From an uncultured Rhodospirillales bacterium (GTDB lineage Bacteria; Pseudomonadota; Alphaproteobacteria; Acetobacterales; Acetobacteraceae), in the NCBI GenBank assembly GCA_945957135.1, contig CAMFLK010000014.1, positions 1 through 32,045 of the forward strand: a DNA stretch of 32,045 nt, given 5' to 3'. Made by a program: the position numbers and the translations under genes. The number at the start of each line of letters is the position of its first letter. The stretch's first letter is position 1. The notes under the pieces are model-generated. The model saw only the letters and a list, made by a program, of their open reading frames with translations. It searched no databases and was not told the DNA's origin. Of this stretch, positions 1 to 7,492 are shown piece by piece.

Positions 1-90
1 CCGGCCAAGACGAATTGACCTGATTTCCCCTTGGGACCCGTTCCCGAGGCGCCGCCGCATGTACAAACCAAAACGAATAAAGTCTTTTTG

Positions 91-114
91 CTTCTTTTTC
101 TTCAGAAAAAGAAG
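91..114 (-). terminator. Terminator-like hairpin downstream of eipB
   Basis: A 10-bp perfect inverted repeat (91-100 and 105-114, arm CTTCTTTTTC, 4-nt loop) lies 20 bases past the eipB stop codon. Read on the minus strand it is preceded by a GGAAGGAAG leader and followed by an A-rich then T-rich tail. Two similar hairpins with the same leader occur at 22406 and 22494 on the plus strand. It lacks a classical GC stem with a U-tract, so a terminator role is inferred from position and recurrence. Confidence 0.55.
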
Positions 115-133
115 ACGCTTCCTTCCTTTTTCC

Positions 134-937
134 TCAGCACCCCGGCTTCGGCACCGTCAGTTCGCTGATCTTCCCCGACATGGTGAAGTCGCCGAAATCC
201 ATCGAGAGGTTGTCGGCGATGCCGTTGTCCCAGTAGCGCATGCCCACTTCGTAGTCCGGTTCCGCTTCCTTGGTGGCGCGGTCGAAGAAGGCGATGTGGA
301 CGGCGGCGCTGGGCAGTTTGGCCAGGGCCGGCCATTTGTTGGCGGCGGGCGGGGTCCAGCCGGCGATGGCGACGGAGGAATCCTGGGCGCCTTCGGCCCC
401 GGTGCCGTCGAACAGCGGCAGGGTGATGAAGCGTTTGCCGGCGCGGGCGGCGACCAGGATTTCCGTGGTGTGGGCCATGGGGAACATGGTGCCGGCCGGC
501 AGTTTCTTGGTGCTGTCGTCCGGCGTGGTGTAGTGGACCTCGCCGCTGCCGCCGCTGTGGTCCAGCACCGCTTCGCCGGCGAGGTCGCTGGTCACGTTGT
601 CGTCGGTGGTCTGGCGCAGGCGGAAGCGCAGCTTGGTGCCGTCCTTGCTTTCCCAGGTGGTGTAGTCGGACAGCATGTCCACGTCCTGGCCGTCGCGGTT
701 GGTGATGGTCATCTGCAGGCGCTGGCGCACGGCCCAGGCGTCGCAGGCATCCGTCACCTCGTAGGCCATGGTGCCGTTGGCGGCGATCACGTCGCCGCGC
801 GCCGCTTCCAGGCTGAGGGTGTACAGCGCCTTGTGGGCCGCGAGGTGGATGGGGGCGGGCGCCGGGGGGGTGGCCGGGCCGGCGCCGCCGGTGAGGGCGG
901 CGAGAAGCAGAACGACCGGAACGGCCAGACGACGCAT
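134..937 (-). CDS. eipB: Cell envelope integrity protein EipB (DUF1849 family)
   Basis: This 267-aa protein is the periplasmic EipB/DUF1849 family, a beta-spiral protein needed for envelope integrity in Brucella and conserved in alphaproteobacteria. An N-terminal signal peptide is visible (residues 1 to about 20, hydrophobic VPVVLLLAALTGG). The body carries family-like strings such as AAHKALYTLSL near the mature N-terminus and the metabolite-independent beta-rich pattern with WESKDGTKLRFR in the middle. Two cysteines remain in the mature part, one in DACDAW and one as the last residue (KPGC), matching the family's conserved disulfide pair. It is the last gene of a minus-strand string (lipase, acyl-CoA synthetase, enoyl-CoA hydratase, eipB), with 71 bases separating it from the hydratase gene, so co-transcription is possible but not shown. 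Identification is by recognised sequence pattern. Confidence 0.85.
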   Translation of the reverse strand: MRRLAVPVVLLLAALTGGAGPATPPAPAPIHLAAHKALYTLSLEAARGDVIAANGTMAYEVTDACDAWAVRQRLQMTITNRDGQDVDMLSDYTTWESKDGTKLRFRLRQTTDDNVTSDLAGEAVLDHSGGSGEVHYTTPDDSTKKLPAGTMFPMAHTTEILVAARAGKRFITLPLFDGTGAEGAQDSSVAIAGWTPPAANKWPALAKLPSAAVHIAFFDRATKEAEPDYEVGMRYWDNGIADNLSMDFGDFTMSGKISELTVPKPGC

Positions 938-1008
938 GCGCGAACTCTCCAGGGGCGAGAGACCAACATAGGAATGTCACGGTCCCCGCGCCAGCGTGGC
1001 CGGTGGGA

Positions 1009-1779
1009 TCAGGTGCCGTGGAAGACCGGCGGGCGTTTTTCCAGGAAGGCGGCCTTGCCTTCCGCGTGGTCGGCGGTGAGGAACATCGCGCTCTGCGCCG
1101 TGCGTTCCCATTCCAGCGAATCGGCCAGGCCCTGGGCCAGGAAGGATTTGGTCATGGCGATGGGCAGGGGGGCGGCCTGTTCCAGCGCCTTCGCCAGGTC
1201 CAGCGCCACGGCCAGCGCGCCGCCCGGCGGGGCCAGCCGGTCCACCAGGCCGATGCGCTCGGCTTCCGGCGCGGCGAGGGCGGTGTTGTGGATCAGCATC
1301 TGCCGCGCCCGGCCCTCGCCGATGCGCCGGGGCAGCGTGTGGAGCAGGCCGAAATCGGCGACCAGCCCGATGCGGCCGAACCCGGCCATGAAGCTTGCGT
1401 TCTCCGCCGCGACGATGCTGTCGCAGCACAGCGCCACGCCGAACCCGGCGCCCACCGCCCAGCCCTCGACGGCGGCGATGACCGGCTTCGCGCTTTCGAT
1501 GAGCATGCGCACCAGCCGGTGCGAGGTGCGGAAGCGCTCGCGGCCGGCGGCGAAGTCGGTGGCGTCCATGTCGGTGATGTCGCCGCCGGCCGAGAAGGTG
1601 CCGCCGGCGCCGGTGATCACCACCGCGCGGATGGCGCGGTCGGCCTCGACGCGCTCCAGCGCCGCGACGAATTCCGCGCGCAGCGCCATGGAGAGCGCGT
1701 TGCGGCGGGCCGGGCGGTCGATGGTCAGCAGGGCGGTGGCGCCGATGCGATCCAGGCGCAGCATCGGGTCATCCGGCAT
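1009..1779 (-). CDS. Enoyl-CoA hydratase/isomerase family protein
   Basis: This 256-aa crotonase-fold protein has the family's usual length. The oxyanion-hole strings are present (SAGGD at residues 63-67 and GWAVGAGFG at 106-114). Aligning to classical enoyl-CoA hydratase, the two catalytic glutamates are replaced by Gly114 and Phe134. Instead it has RIGLVADFG with Asp142, the position used by PaaG-type enoyl-CoA isomerases, so an isomerase or another crotonase reaction is more likely than hydration. The gene overlaps the 3' end of the acyl-CoA synthetase gene by 11 bases, so the two are translationally coupled and probably act on the same acyl-CoA. Substrate is unknown. Confidence 0.88.
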   Translation of the reverse strand: MPDDPMLRLDRIGATALLTIDRPARRNALSMALRAEFVAALERVEADRAIRAVVITGAGGTFSAGGDITDMDATDFAAGRERFRTSHRLVRMLIESAKPVIAAVEGWAVGAGFGVALCCDSIVAAENASFMAGFGRIGLVADFGLLHTLPRRIGEGRARQMLIHNTALAAPEAERIGLVDRLAPPGGALAVALDLAKALEQAAPLPIAMTKSFLAQGLADSLEWERTAQSAMFLTADHAEGKAAFLEKRPPVFHGT

Positions 1780-3874
1780 CGTCGGGGTCCAGTTCGATCA
1801 CGGCGTCCGCCACCAGGCAGCCATCGGGCCGGGCGAAGACCGGGTTGAGGTCGATCGAGCGCAGCCTTGGGCCGGCGCCATGGGCCAGCAGGGAGAGGCG
1901 CGAGAGGGTGGCGGCCAGGGCGGCGATGTCGCAGGGCGGGCGGCCGCGGGCGCCGGTCAGCAGCGGGGCGGCGCGGATGGAGCGGATCATCGCCTCCGCC
2001 TCCGCCGGGCCGAACGGGCAGCGGCGCAGGGCGACATCGCCGAGGATTTCGACGAACACGCCGCCCAGGCCGAACAGGGCGACGGAGCCGAAGACGGGGT
2101 CGCGATGGATGCCCATGATGCATTCCACCCCCGCGACCTGGCGGGCAACGAGGATGCCCGGCTCGCGCAGCCCGGCGGCCCGGCCGCGGGCGATCAGCGT
2201 GGCGTGGCCGGCGCGGACGGCATCGGCATCGGCGATGTTCAGCAGCACGCCGCCGATTTCCGATTTATGGGCAAGCTCGGGCGAGAGCAGCTTCATCACC
2301 ACGGGGAAGCCGAACGCCTCGGCCGCCGCCACCGCTTCCTGCTCCGTGGCGCAGGCCGCCTCCTCCACCGCGGGAATGCCGGCGGCGGCGAGCAGGCGCT
2401 TGGCCTGGTGCTCGTCCGGGTTGGTGGCCGGCCAGGGGATGGTGGGGAAAGGCGGCAGGGGCGCGGGCGGCGGGGCGGCGAAGGCGGCCCCCAGCCGGCC
2501 CATGGCGGCCAGGGCATTCACCGCGCGGGTGGGGTCCTCGAACACCAGGAACCCGTCCGCCTCGTACTCGCGATGCACCTGGGGCGGGCCGATCAGCGAG
2601 ACGGCCATCAGCCGGTCGGGATGGCGGTCCAGCACCGCGCGAAGCTGGGCGCGGGCGGCCGGCCCCATGCTGGGCGCGGCGCCCATGCCGGAGAAGAAGG
2701 CGAGGATGGAGGCGTAGCCGCCCTGCTCCACCATCGCGTCGGCGAAGCGGCCGACCAGGGTGATGTCGTTGAAGATCTGCGCCGTGCAGTCCACCGGGTT
2801 GCGTGGGGCGGAGAACGGCACGGCTTCCTTCAGCGCGGCCTGGGCGGCTTCGGGCATGTCCGGCATCGCCAGGCCCACGGCCTCGGCCGCGTCGCTGATC
2901 AGCACGCCGGCGCCGCCGCTGATGGTGATCACGCCCAGCGTGTTGCGGGCGGGGGTGATGCGGCGCGTGGCGGCATAGGCGATGTCGATCAGCTCCTCCG
3001 TGGTGCGGGCACGGATGGCGCCGAACTCGGCCAGCACCGCGTCGATCACCCGATCGTCACCGGCGATGGCGCCGGTATGGGATCGGGCGGCCGCGCTGCC
3101 CCGCGCGCTGCGGCCGACCTTCATCATCACCACCGGCTTGCGCGCGGCGCGGGCGGCGGCGAGCGCGGCGATGAAGCCCGGCCCGTCGGCGATGCCCTCG
3201 GCATAGGCGGCGATCACCTCGGTCTCGGGGTCCTCGGCCATCCAGCCGATCACGTCGGCCAGGGTGACCTCCGCCTCGTTGCCGGTGGTGACGCAGAGCT
3301 GGGCGCCGATGCCCCGGTCGCGCATCGCGCCGAACACATGGGTGGCGAAGGCGCCGGACTGGCTGGCGATGCCGATCGGGCCGGGGACGGGCCAGCCATT
3401 CTCCAGCGAGGCGGAGAACATCGGGTAGAAGCCGATGCGGTCGTTGAACAGGCCGAGGCAGTTCGGGCCGAGCAGCCGCATGCCCGCTTTCCGGGCGATC
3501 GCCACGAGCCGCGCCTGGGCGGCCGCCCCCGCTTCGTCCACCTCGGCGAAACCGGCGCTGAGGGCGATGACCGTCTTCACCCCCGACGCCGCCAGCTCAC
3601 CCATCGCCGCCTCGGCCAGGCTGGCGGAGAGGGCGAGGATGGCGACGTCCGGCACCTCCGGCAGCGCCGCGACGCTGGGCCAGGCCGGCAGGCCCTGCAC
3701 CTCCGCCCGGTTCGGATTCACCGGCAGGATGCGCCCGGCGAAGCCCCGCCGCTTCATATAGGCGATCGGCCGCCCGCCGATGCGCGTGGGGTCGGTGGAC
3801 GCGCCGAGGATCGCCACCGAACGCGGCGCGATCATCGGCGTGAGCGAGGCGAAGTGGGCGGGAGACTCGTTCAT
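1769..3874 (-). CDS. Acyl-CoA synthetase, NDP-forming (acetate-CoA ligase family, fused alpha/beta)
   Basis: This 701-aa protein joins the subunits of NDP-forming acyl-CoA synthetases in one chain: a CoA-binding Rossmann domain (about residues 12-135, VAILGASTDPTRIGG), succinyl-CoA-ligase-like domains (about 160-450), and a C-terminal ATP-grasp domain (about 480-695, with FPVVMKLLSPELAHKSE). His266 in AAARSHTGAIAG fits the phosphohistidine site. The family makes acyl-CoA from a carboxylate, CoA and ATP, or runs in reverse. Overlap with the crotonase-fold gene suggests the two handle consecutive steps on one organic acid. The start ATG at 3874 is preceded by a weak GCCAGG. The lipase-like gene ends 40 bases upstream on the same strand. 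The acid substrate cannot be read from sequence. Confidence 0.9.
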   Translation of the reverse strand: MNESPAHFASLTPMIAPRSVAILGASTDPTRIGGRPIAYMKRRGFAGRILPVNPNRAEVQGLPAWPSVAALPEVPDVAILALSASLAEAAMGELAASGVKTVIALSAGFAEVDEAGAAAQARLVAIARKAGMRLLGPNCLGLFNDRIGFYPMFSASLENGWPVPGPIGIASQSGAFATHVFGAMRDRGIGAQLCVTTGNEAEVTLADVIGWMAEDPETEVIAAYAEGIADGPGFIAALAAARAARKPVVMMKVGRSARGSAAARSHTGAIAGDDRVIDAVLAEFGAIRARTTEELIDIAYAATRRITPARNTLGVITISGGAGVLISDAAEAVGLAMPDMPEAAQAALKEAVPFSAPRNPVDCTAQIFNDITLVGRFADAMVEQGGYASILAFFSGMGAAPSMGPAARAQLRAVLDRHPDRLMAVSLIGPPQVHREYEADGFLVFEDPTRAVNALAAMGRLGAAFAAPPPAPLPPFPTIPWPATNPDEHQAKRLLAAAGIPAVEEAACATEQEAVAAAEAFGFPVVMKLLSPELAHKSEIGGVLLNIADADAVRAGHATLIARGRAAGLREPGILVARQVAGVECIMGIHRDPVFGSVALFGLGGVFVEILGDVALRRCPFGPAEAEAMIRSIRAAPLLTGARGRPPCDIAALAATLSRLSLLAHGAGPRLRSIDLNPVFARPDGCLVADAVIELDPDDAG

Positions 3875-3914
3875 CCTGGCCGGATGCTTCGCATGCCGGC
3901 CGCCGGCCGTGAAG

Positions 3915-4583
3915 CTACATGTTCTGGCGGGTGATGAAGGCCATGGCCGGATTGTCCTTCCAGCTCGACCGTTCGACCGATTTCATGAAGGCGTCGCCGG
4001 TATGGGCGTTGAAGATGTTCATGCCGTAATGCGGAATGGTGATCAGCGGGCCGACATGCTGGCCGGGCGCGCGGCTGACCGGGTCCCAGTTCACCCGCAG
4101 GTTCACGCCCTTCTTGAACTTGTGCACCGCCCGCCCCTTGAACGCGTCGCCGGCCGGGGGCGCGTTGTAGGTGATGAAGGCCATGTCGCACTCCACGCCG
4201 ACCACCTGGGCCAGGTAGCCGCCCAGCGAGTGGCCGGCGATCAGGATGAACGAATCGGGATACTGCCATTTCAGCTGCTGGGCGTATTTGATGCAGTCGC
4301 TGGCCCGATCGACGGTCATCGAGCGGGCGATCTGCACGTCGTCCACCTTCCAGTCCTTGCCGCCCTTGGAGCCGCGGAAGCTGAGGATGTACTGCTTGGG
4401 CGAGGTGTTGAACTTGTAGATGCCGCCGGACCCGCCGCCGGCATCGCCTTCCTTGGCCCAGCCCAGCCGGTCGTCGTTCTTCGGGTCGAAGAAGCCGCCG
4501 AGCAGGGTGAAGTTCTCGAAATCGTTGTTCTTGTAGATGGATTTCGCCGCGGCCGCGGTGTTGAAGACGGTCATCAGTGCCAT
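3915..4583 (-). CDS. Lipase-like alpha/beta hydrolase (class 3 type)
   Basis: The reading frame is open much further upstream, but the ATG at 4583 gives a 222-aa protein that begins just before the conserved part, so I place the start there. The nucleophile elbow is AGHSLGGYLAQ with Ser119, typical of class 3 lipases. RVNWDPVSRAPGQHVG fits the family's Asp region, and a histidine in the C-terminal part (AHTGDAFMKS) could complete the triad. YILSFRGSKGGKDWKVD matches the strand and oxyanion region that precedes the active serine. No signal peptide is visible, so it is probably cytosolic. It lies upstream of the acyl-CoA synthetase on the same strand, so it may release the acid that the synthetase activates, which is inference. 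The region between it and the Nudix gene must hold divergent promoters. Confidence 0.75.
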   Translation of the reverse strand: MALMTVFNTAAAAKSIYKNNDFENFTLLGGFFDPKNDDRLGWAKEGDAGGGSGGIYKFNTSPKQYILSFRGSKGGKDWKVDDVQIARSMTVDRASDCIKYAQQLKWQYPDSFILIAGHSLGGYLAQVVGVECDMAFITYNAPPAGDAFKGRAVHKFKKGVNLRVNWDPVSRAPGQHVGPLITIPHYGMNIFNAHTGDAFMKSVERSSWKDNPAMAFITRQNM

Positions 4584-4709
4584 GCTGCGTCTCCGATGCC
4601 CGGTGGGTCCGGGCGCGATGCGCGGCCAAGCTGCCATGCCATTCGTATCCAACTCGATAACGCCGCCGGGAGTTGTGCGACGGCGACGCGCGAACCAGGG
4701 TAGGCGGCG

Positions 4710-5309
4710 ATGAACGACGCGCCCGCCCCCGCCCGCCCCGCCGCCAGCCTGCTGGTGCTGCGCCGCGCCCCCACGCCCCAGGTGCTGATGGGGTTGCGCG
4801 GCGCCGGCCACCGCTTCATGCCGAACCGGCTGGTCTTTCCCGGCGGCGCCGTCGATCCCGAGGATCATGCCGCCGAACCGGCCTCCGCCGTGGCCGGCCA
4901 TGTCGCAAGGCTGCTGGAGCTGGGCACCGAGGCCGCGCTGGCCCGCGCCCTGCCGGTGGCCGCCGCCCGCGAGCTGGAGGAGGAGACGGGGCTCACCCTC
5001 GGCCGCCCGCCGCATCTCGCGGGCATCGACTATCTCTGCCGCGCCATCACGCCGGAAACCTCGCCGGTGCGCTTCGACGCACGCTTCCTGATCGTCGCGG
5101 ACAGCGCGGTTTCCGGCACGCTGGCCGGGTCCGGCGAGCTCGAGGATCTGCGCTGGTACGGGGTGGAGGAGGCGCTGGCGCTCGACCTCGCGCATGTCAC
5201 GAGCGAGGTGCTGCGCCAGTTCCAGTCCTGGCTGGCCACGCCGCCGGAGGCGCTGCCCGCCCGCCGCTTCGTGCCGGTGATGCGCGGGATGCGCTGGGGA
5301 GAAACCTGA
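4710..5309 (+). CDS. Nudix hydrolase
   Basis: This 199-aa protein has a Nudix box split by an insertion: VFPGGAVDPEDHA near residues 42-54, then ARELEEETGLTLG near 85-97, giving the REXXEE metal-binding core. The long insertion between the GG and the RE half resembles the coenzyme A/NUDT7-NUDT19-like and related Nudix branches. Family members hydrolyse nucleoside diphosphates linked to another group; the exact substrate is unknown. The ATG is preceded by GGTAGGCGGCG. Divergent from the lipase gene; a small secreted protein gene starts 30 bases after its stop on the same strand. Confidence 0.88.
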   Translation: MNDAPAPARPAASLLVLRRAPTPQVLMGLRGAGHRFMPNRLVFPGGAVDPEDHAAEPASAVAGHVARLLELGTEAALARALPVAAARELEEETGLTLGRPPHLAGIDYLCRAITPETSPVRFDARFLIVADSAVSGTLAGSGELEDLRWYGVEEALALDLAHVTSEVLRQFQSWLATPPEALPARRFVPVMRGMRWGET

Positions 5310-5338
5310 TCTTCATTCCCGCCGACTAGCCTGGGGCG

Positions 5339-5644
5339 ATGGGTCGCCTCCTGCTCCTCCTGCTGCTGCCCTTCCCCGCCCTGGCGGCGGACTGCCCGGC
5401 CCGGCCGAACGGCCCGCCGATGGATATTGACGTGTTCGCCCCCCTGCCCGGCCAGCCCGGTTTCGCCGGCATCGGCCTGCAGGGCATCCCCTCCACCGGC
5501 ACGACCTGCGGCAGCCCGCCGCCGGAGGTGACCGACGTGCTGCGCGGCCCACCCGCCCCCAAGGGCTTGCTGCGCGGCGACGGCCCGCGCGACGTGCTGC
5601 ACAACCGGCCGACCGGCACCGTCACGATCAGCCCGGCGCCCTGA
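5339..5644 (+). CDS. Small secreted protein of unknown function
   Basis: A 101-aa product begins with a clear signal peptide (MGRLLLLLLLPFPALAA, probable cleavage after ALA). The mature part of about 84 residues is rich in Pro and Gly and contains two cysteines (ADCPARP and TTCGSP), which could form one disulfide. I recognise no domain. It sits between the Nudix gene and the M20 amidohydrolase gene with short gaps on both sides. The signal peptide and a frame that exactly fills the gap support a real gene. The ribosome binding site is poor. Confidence 0.6.
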   Translation: MGRLLLLLLLPFPALAADCPARPNGPPMDIDVFAPLPGQPGFAGIGLQGIPSTGTTCGSPPPEVTDVLRGPPAPKGLLRGDGPRDVLHNRPTGTVTISPAP

Positions 5645-5703
5645 TCTGGACTCCCCCTGCCGGCCTCGCTACTCCCACGGGGTATGCGGGAAAGGACAGG
5701 CCG

Positions 5704-7152
5704 ATGAGCGAACGCCCCAACACCGAACAAGTCTGGCGCGACGTCGATGCGCACCGCCCGGAATTCGAGGCGCTGAGCGATCGGGTCTGGGGCATGCCGG
5801 AGACCTGCTACACCGAGACCCGCTCCGCCGCCGAGCACCAGGCGGAGCTGGAGCGCCAGGGCTTCCGCGTCACCACCGGCATCGCCGGCATTCCCACCGC
5901 CATGGTCGGCGAGGCCGGCGAGGATGGGCCGGTGATCGCCATTCTCGGCGAATACGACGCGCTGCCCGGGCTGAGCCAGGAGGCCGGGGCCACCGAGCAC
6001 CGGCCGCTGGAGGCCAACGGCAACGGCCATGGCTGCGGCCATAACCTGCTCGGCTCCGCCGCGATGCTCGCGGCCACGGCGGTGAAGGACTGGATGGCGC
6101 GCGAGGGCATCAAGGGCCGGGTGCGCTACTACGGCTGCCCGGCCGAGGAGGGCGGCGGCGCCAAGGCGTTCATGGTGCGGGCCGGCGCGTTCGACGATGT
6201 GGACATCGCCATTTCCTGGCACCCCGAGAGCTTCACCGAAGTGCTGCAGGCGCATTCGCTGGCGAACATGCGCGTCGATTTCCACTTCACCGGCCGCGCC
6301 TCCCACGCCGCCGCCTCGCCCCAGCTCGGCCGCTCCGCGCTCGACGCGGTGGAGCTGATGAATGTCGGCGTGAACTATCTGCGCGAGCACATGCCGAGCA
6401 CCGCGCGGGTCCATTACGCCATCATCGACAGCGGCGGCATCGCGCCCAACGTGGTGCAGGCGCAGGCCTGCGTGCGCTACTCCATCCGTGCCCAGACCCT
6501 GCCGGAGCTGACGCCGCTGGTGGAGCGGGTGAACGACATCGCCCACGGCGCCGCGCTGATGACCGGCACCAAGGTGCGCATCGAGGTGCTCAGCGCCGTC
6601 TCCAACCTGCTGCACAACGAGGCGCTGGCCAGCACGATGTTCGGCGCCATGCAGCATCTCGGCCCGCCCCAGTTCGACGAGGCCGACCGCGAATTCGCGC
6701 GGAAGATCCAGGCCACGCTGAGCCCGGAGGACATCGCCTACACCTACCAGCGCGTGGGCCTGGCGCAGGACGAGACCTCCGGCGACCCCGCGATGTGCAG
6801 CATCATCGTGCCGCGCGACGTGCCGCGGATTCCGCTGATGGGCTCGACCGATCTCGGCGATGTCAGCTGGGTGGTGCCGCTGGTGCAGTTGCAGGGCGCG
6901 ACCTGCGCGGTGGGCACGCCGTTCCATTCCTGGCAGCTCACCGCCCAGGGCAAGAGCCCCGGCGCCAAGAAGGGCATGGTGCATTCCGCCAAGGTGATGG
7001 CCGCCACCGCCGTGGCCGCGTTGCAGGACCCGGCGGTGATCGCCCAGGCCAAGGCGGAGCTGAAGCAGCGGACGGCGCGCACGCCCTATGTCAGCCCGAT
7101 CCCCGAGGGCACCGAGCCGCCGCTGAAGGCGATGGGCGGGGTCGGTGCCTAG
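5704..7152 (+). CDS. M20 family amidohydrolase, AbgB type
   Basis: This 482-aa protein is an M20D-type amidohydrolase most like AbgB, the subunit of p-aminobenzoyl-glutamate hydrolase. Metal-site strings are visible: NGHGCGHN (Cys111, His113), PAEEGGGAK (Glu148 and Glu149) and SWHPES (His173), plus a distal FHSW. The dimerisation part follows near FTGRASHAAASPQLGRSA. Family members cleave N-acyl amino acids and related amides. AbgB normally works with AbgA, which is absent here, so the substrate may differ. The ATG is preceded by GGAAAGGACAGG. It is followed by a long palindrome and then a convergent gene. Confidence 0.87.
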   Translation: MSERPNTEQVWRDVDAHRPEFEALSDRVWGMPETCYTETRSAAEHQAELERQGFRVTTGIAGIPTAMVGEAGEDGPVIAILGEYDALPGLSQEAGATEHRPLEANGNGHGCGHNLLGSAAMLAATAVKDWMAREGIKGRVRYYGCPAEEGGGAKAFMVRAGAFDDVDIAISWHPESFTEVLQAHSLANMRVDFHFTGRASHAAASPQLGRSALDAVELMNVGVNYLREHMPSTARVHYAIIDSGGIAPNVVQAQACVRYSIRAQTLPELTPLVERVNDIAHGAALMTGTKVRIEVLSAVSNLLHNEALASTMFGAMQHLGPPQFDEADREFARKIQATLSPEDIAYTYQRVGLAQDETSGDPAMCSIIVPRDVPRIPLMGSTDLGDVSWVVPLVQLQGATCAVGTPFHSWQLTAQGKSPGAKKGMVHSAKVMAATAVAALQDPAVIAQAKAELKQRTARTPYVSPIPEGTEPPLKAMGGVGA

Positions 7153-7160
7153 TGTCCTGC

Positions 7161-7197
7161 CCCCGAAATTCGTTGTCCTTCACAACGAATTTCGGGG
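7161..7197. terminator. Perfect 16-bp palindrome between convergent genes
   Basis: The arms CCCCGAAATTCGTTGT (7161-7176) and its exact complement (7182-7197) flank a 5-nt loop. It begins 9 bases after the M20 stop codon and ends 21 bases before the stop of the convergent small gene. There is no T-run on either side, so a bidirectional terminator role is inferred from position; it could also be a copy of a dispersed palindromic repeat. Confidence 0.55.
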
Positions 7198-7218
7198 ACA
7201 AGCAGGCCACTGCAAACA

Positions 7219-7482
7219 CTAGAACAGCTTCCCGAACAGCCAGAGCAGCGCGAGGATCACGATCACCCCGCCGGCGCTGGAGGCCTTGCGGCCGCCGATC
7301 GCCTTGAACATGTCGAAGCTTGTGCGGGAATAGATGCGGTTGTAGGCGGCGCGGCGTGGGTCGGTGAGCCAGCCCAGGCCGCGCGGCGCCTTCAGCCCAA
7401 GCGAGTGCCGCACATAGCGCTTCCACGAGGTGCGGGCGGCGATGCGTTTCTCGAAGCTTGGAATGCGCGGGCCGAAGCGCAT
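7219..7482 (-). CDS. Small C-terminally membrane-anchored protein
   Basis: The 87-aa product starts at the ATG at 7482, chosen because GAGGGA lies 6-11 bases upstream and the longer frame runs into the hpnK coding region. The N-terminal two thirds are very basic (KRIAARTSWKRYVRHSLGLKAPRG). The centre has LTDPRRAAYNRIYSRTSF, a pattern I associate with small unknown proteins in several phyla. The last 18 residues form one hydrophobic segment (GGVIVILALLWLFGKLF). It probably sits in the inner membrane with the basic part in the cytoplasm. It follows hpnK by 10 bases and is likely co-transcribed. Function unknown. Confidence 0.65.
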   Translation of the reverse strand: MRFGPRIPSFEKRIAARTSWKRYVRHSLGLKAPRGLGWLTDPRRAAYNRIYSRTSFDMFKAIGGRKASSAGGVIVILALLWLFGKLF

Positions 7483-7492
7483 GGCGTTTCCC

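Noticed and set aside
59-3934. 1291-codon plus-strand frame
   Set aside because: It runs opposite to eipB, the crotonase gene and the acyl-CoA synthetase, has low-complexity Gly/Arg/His-rich content and no domain. It is a GC-bias shadow of real genes.
4584-5195. Upstream extension of the lipase frame
   Set aside because: The added residues are antisense to the Nudix gene and lack lipase-family character; the ATG at 4583 fits better.
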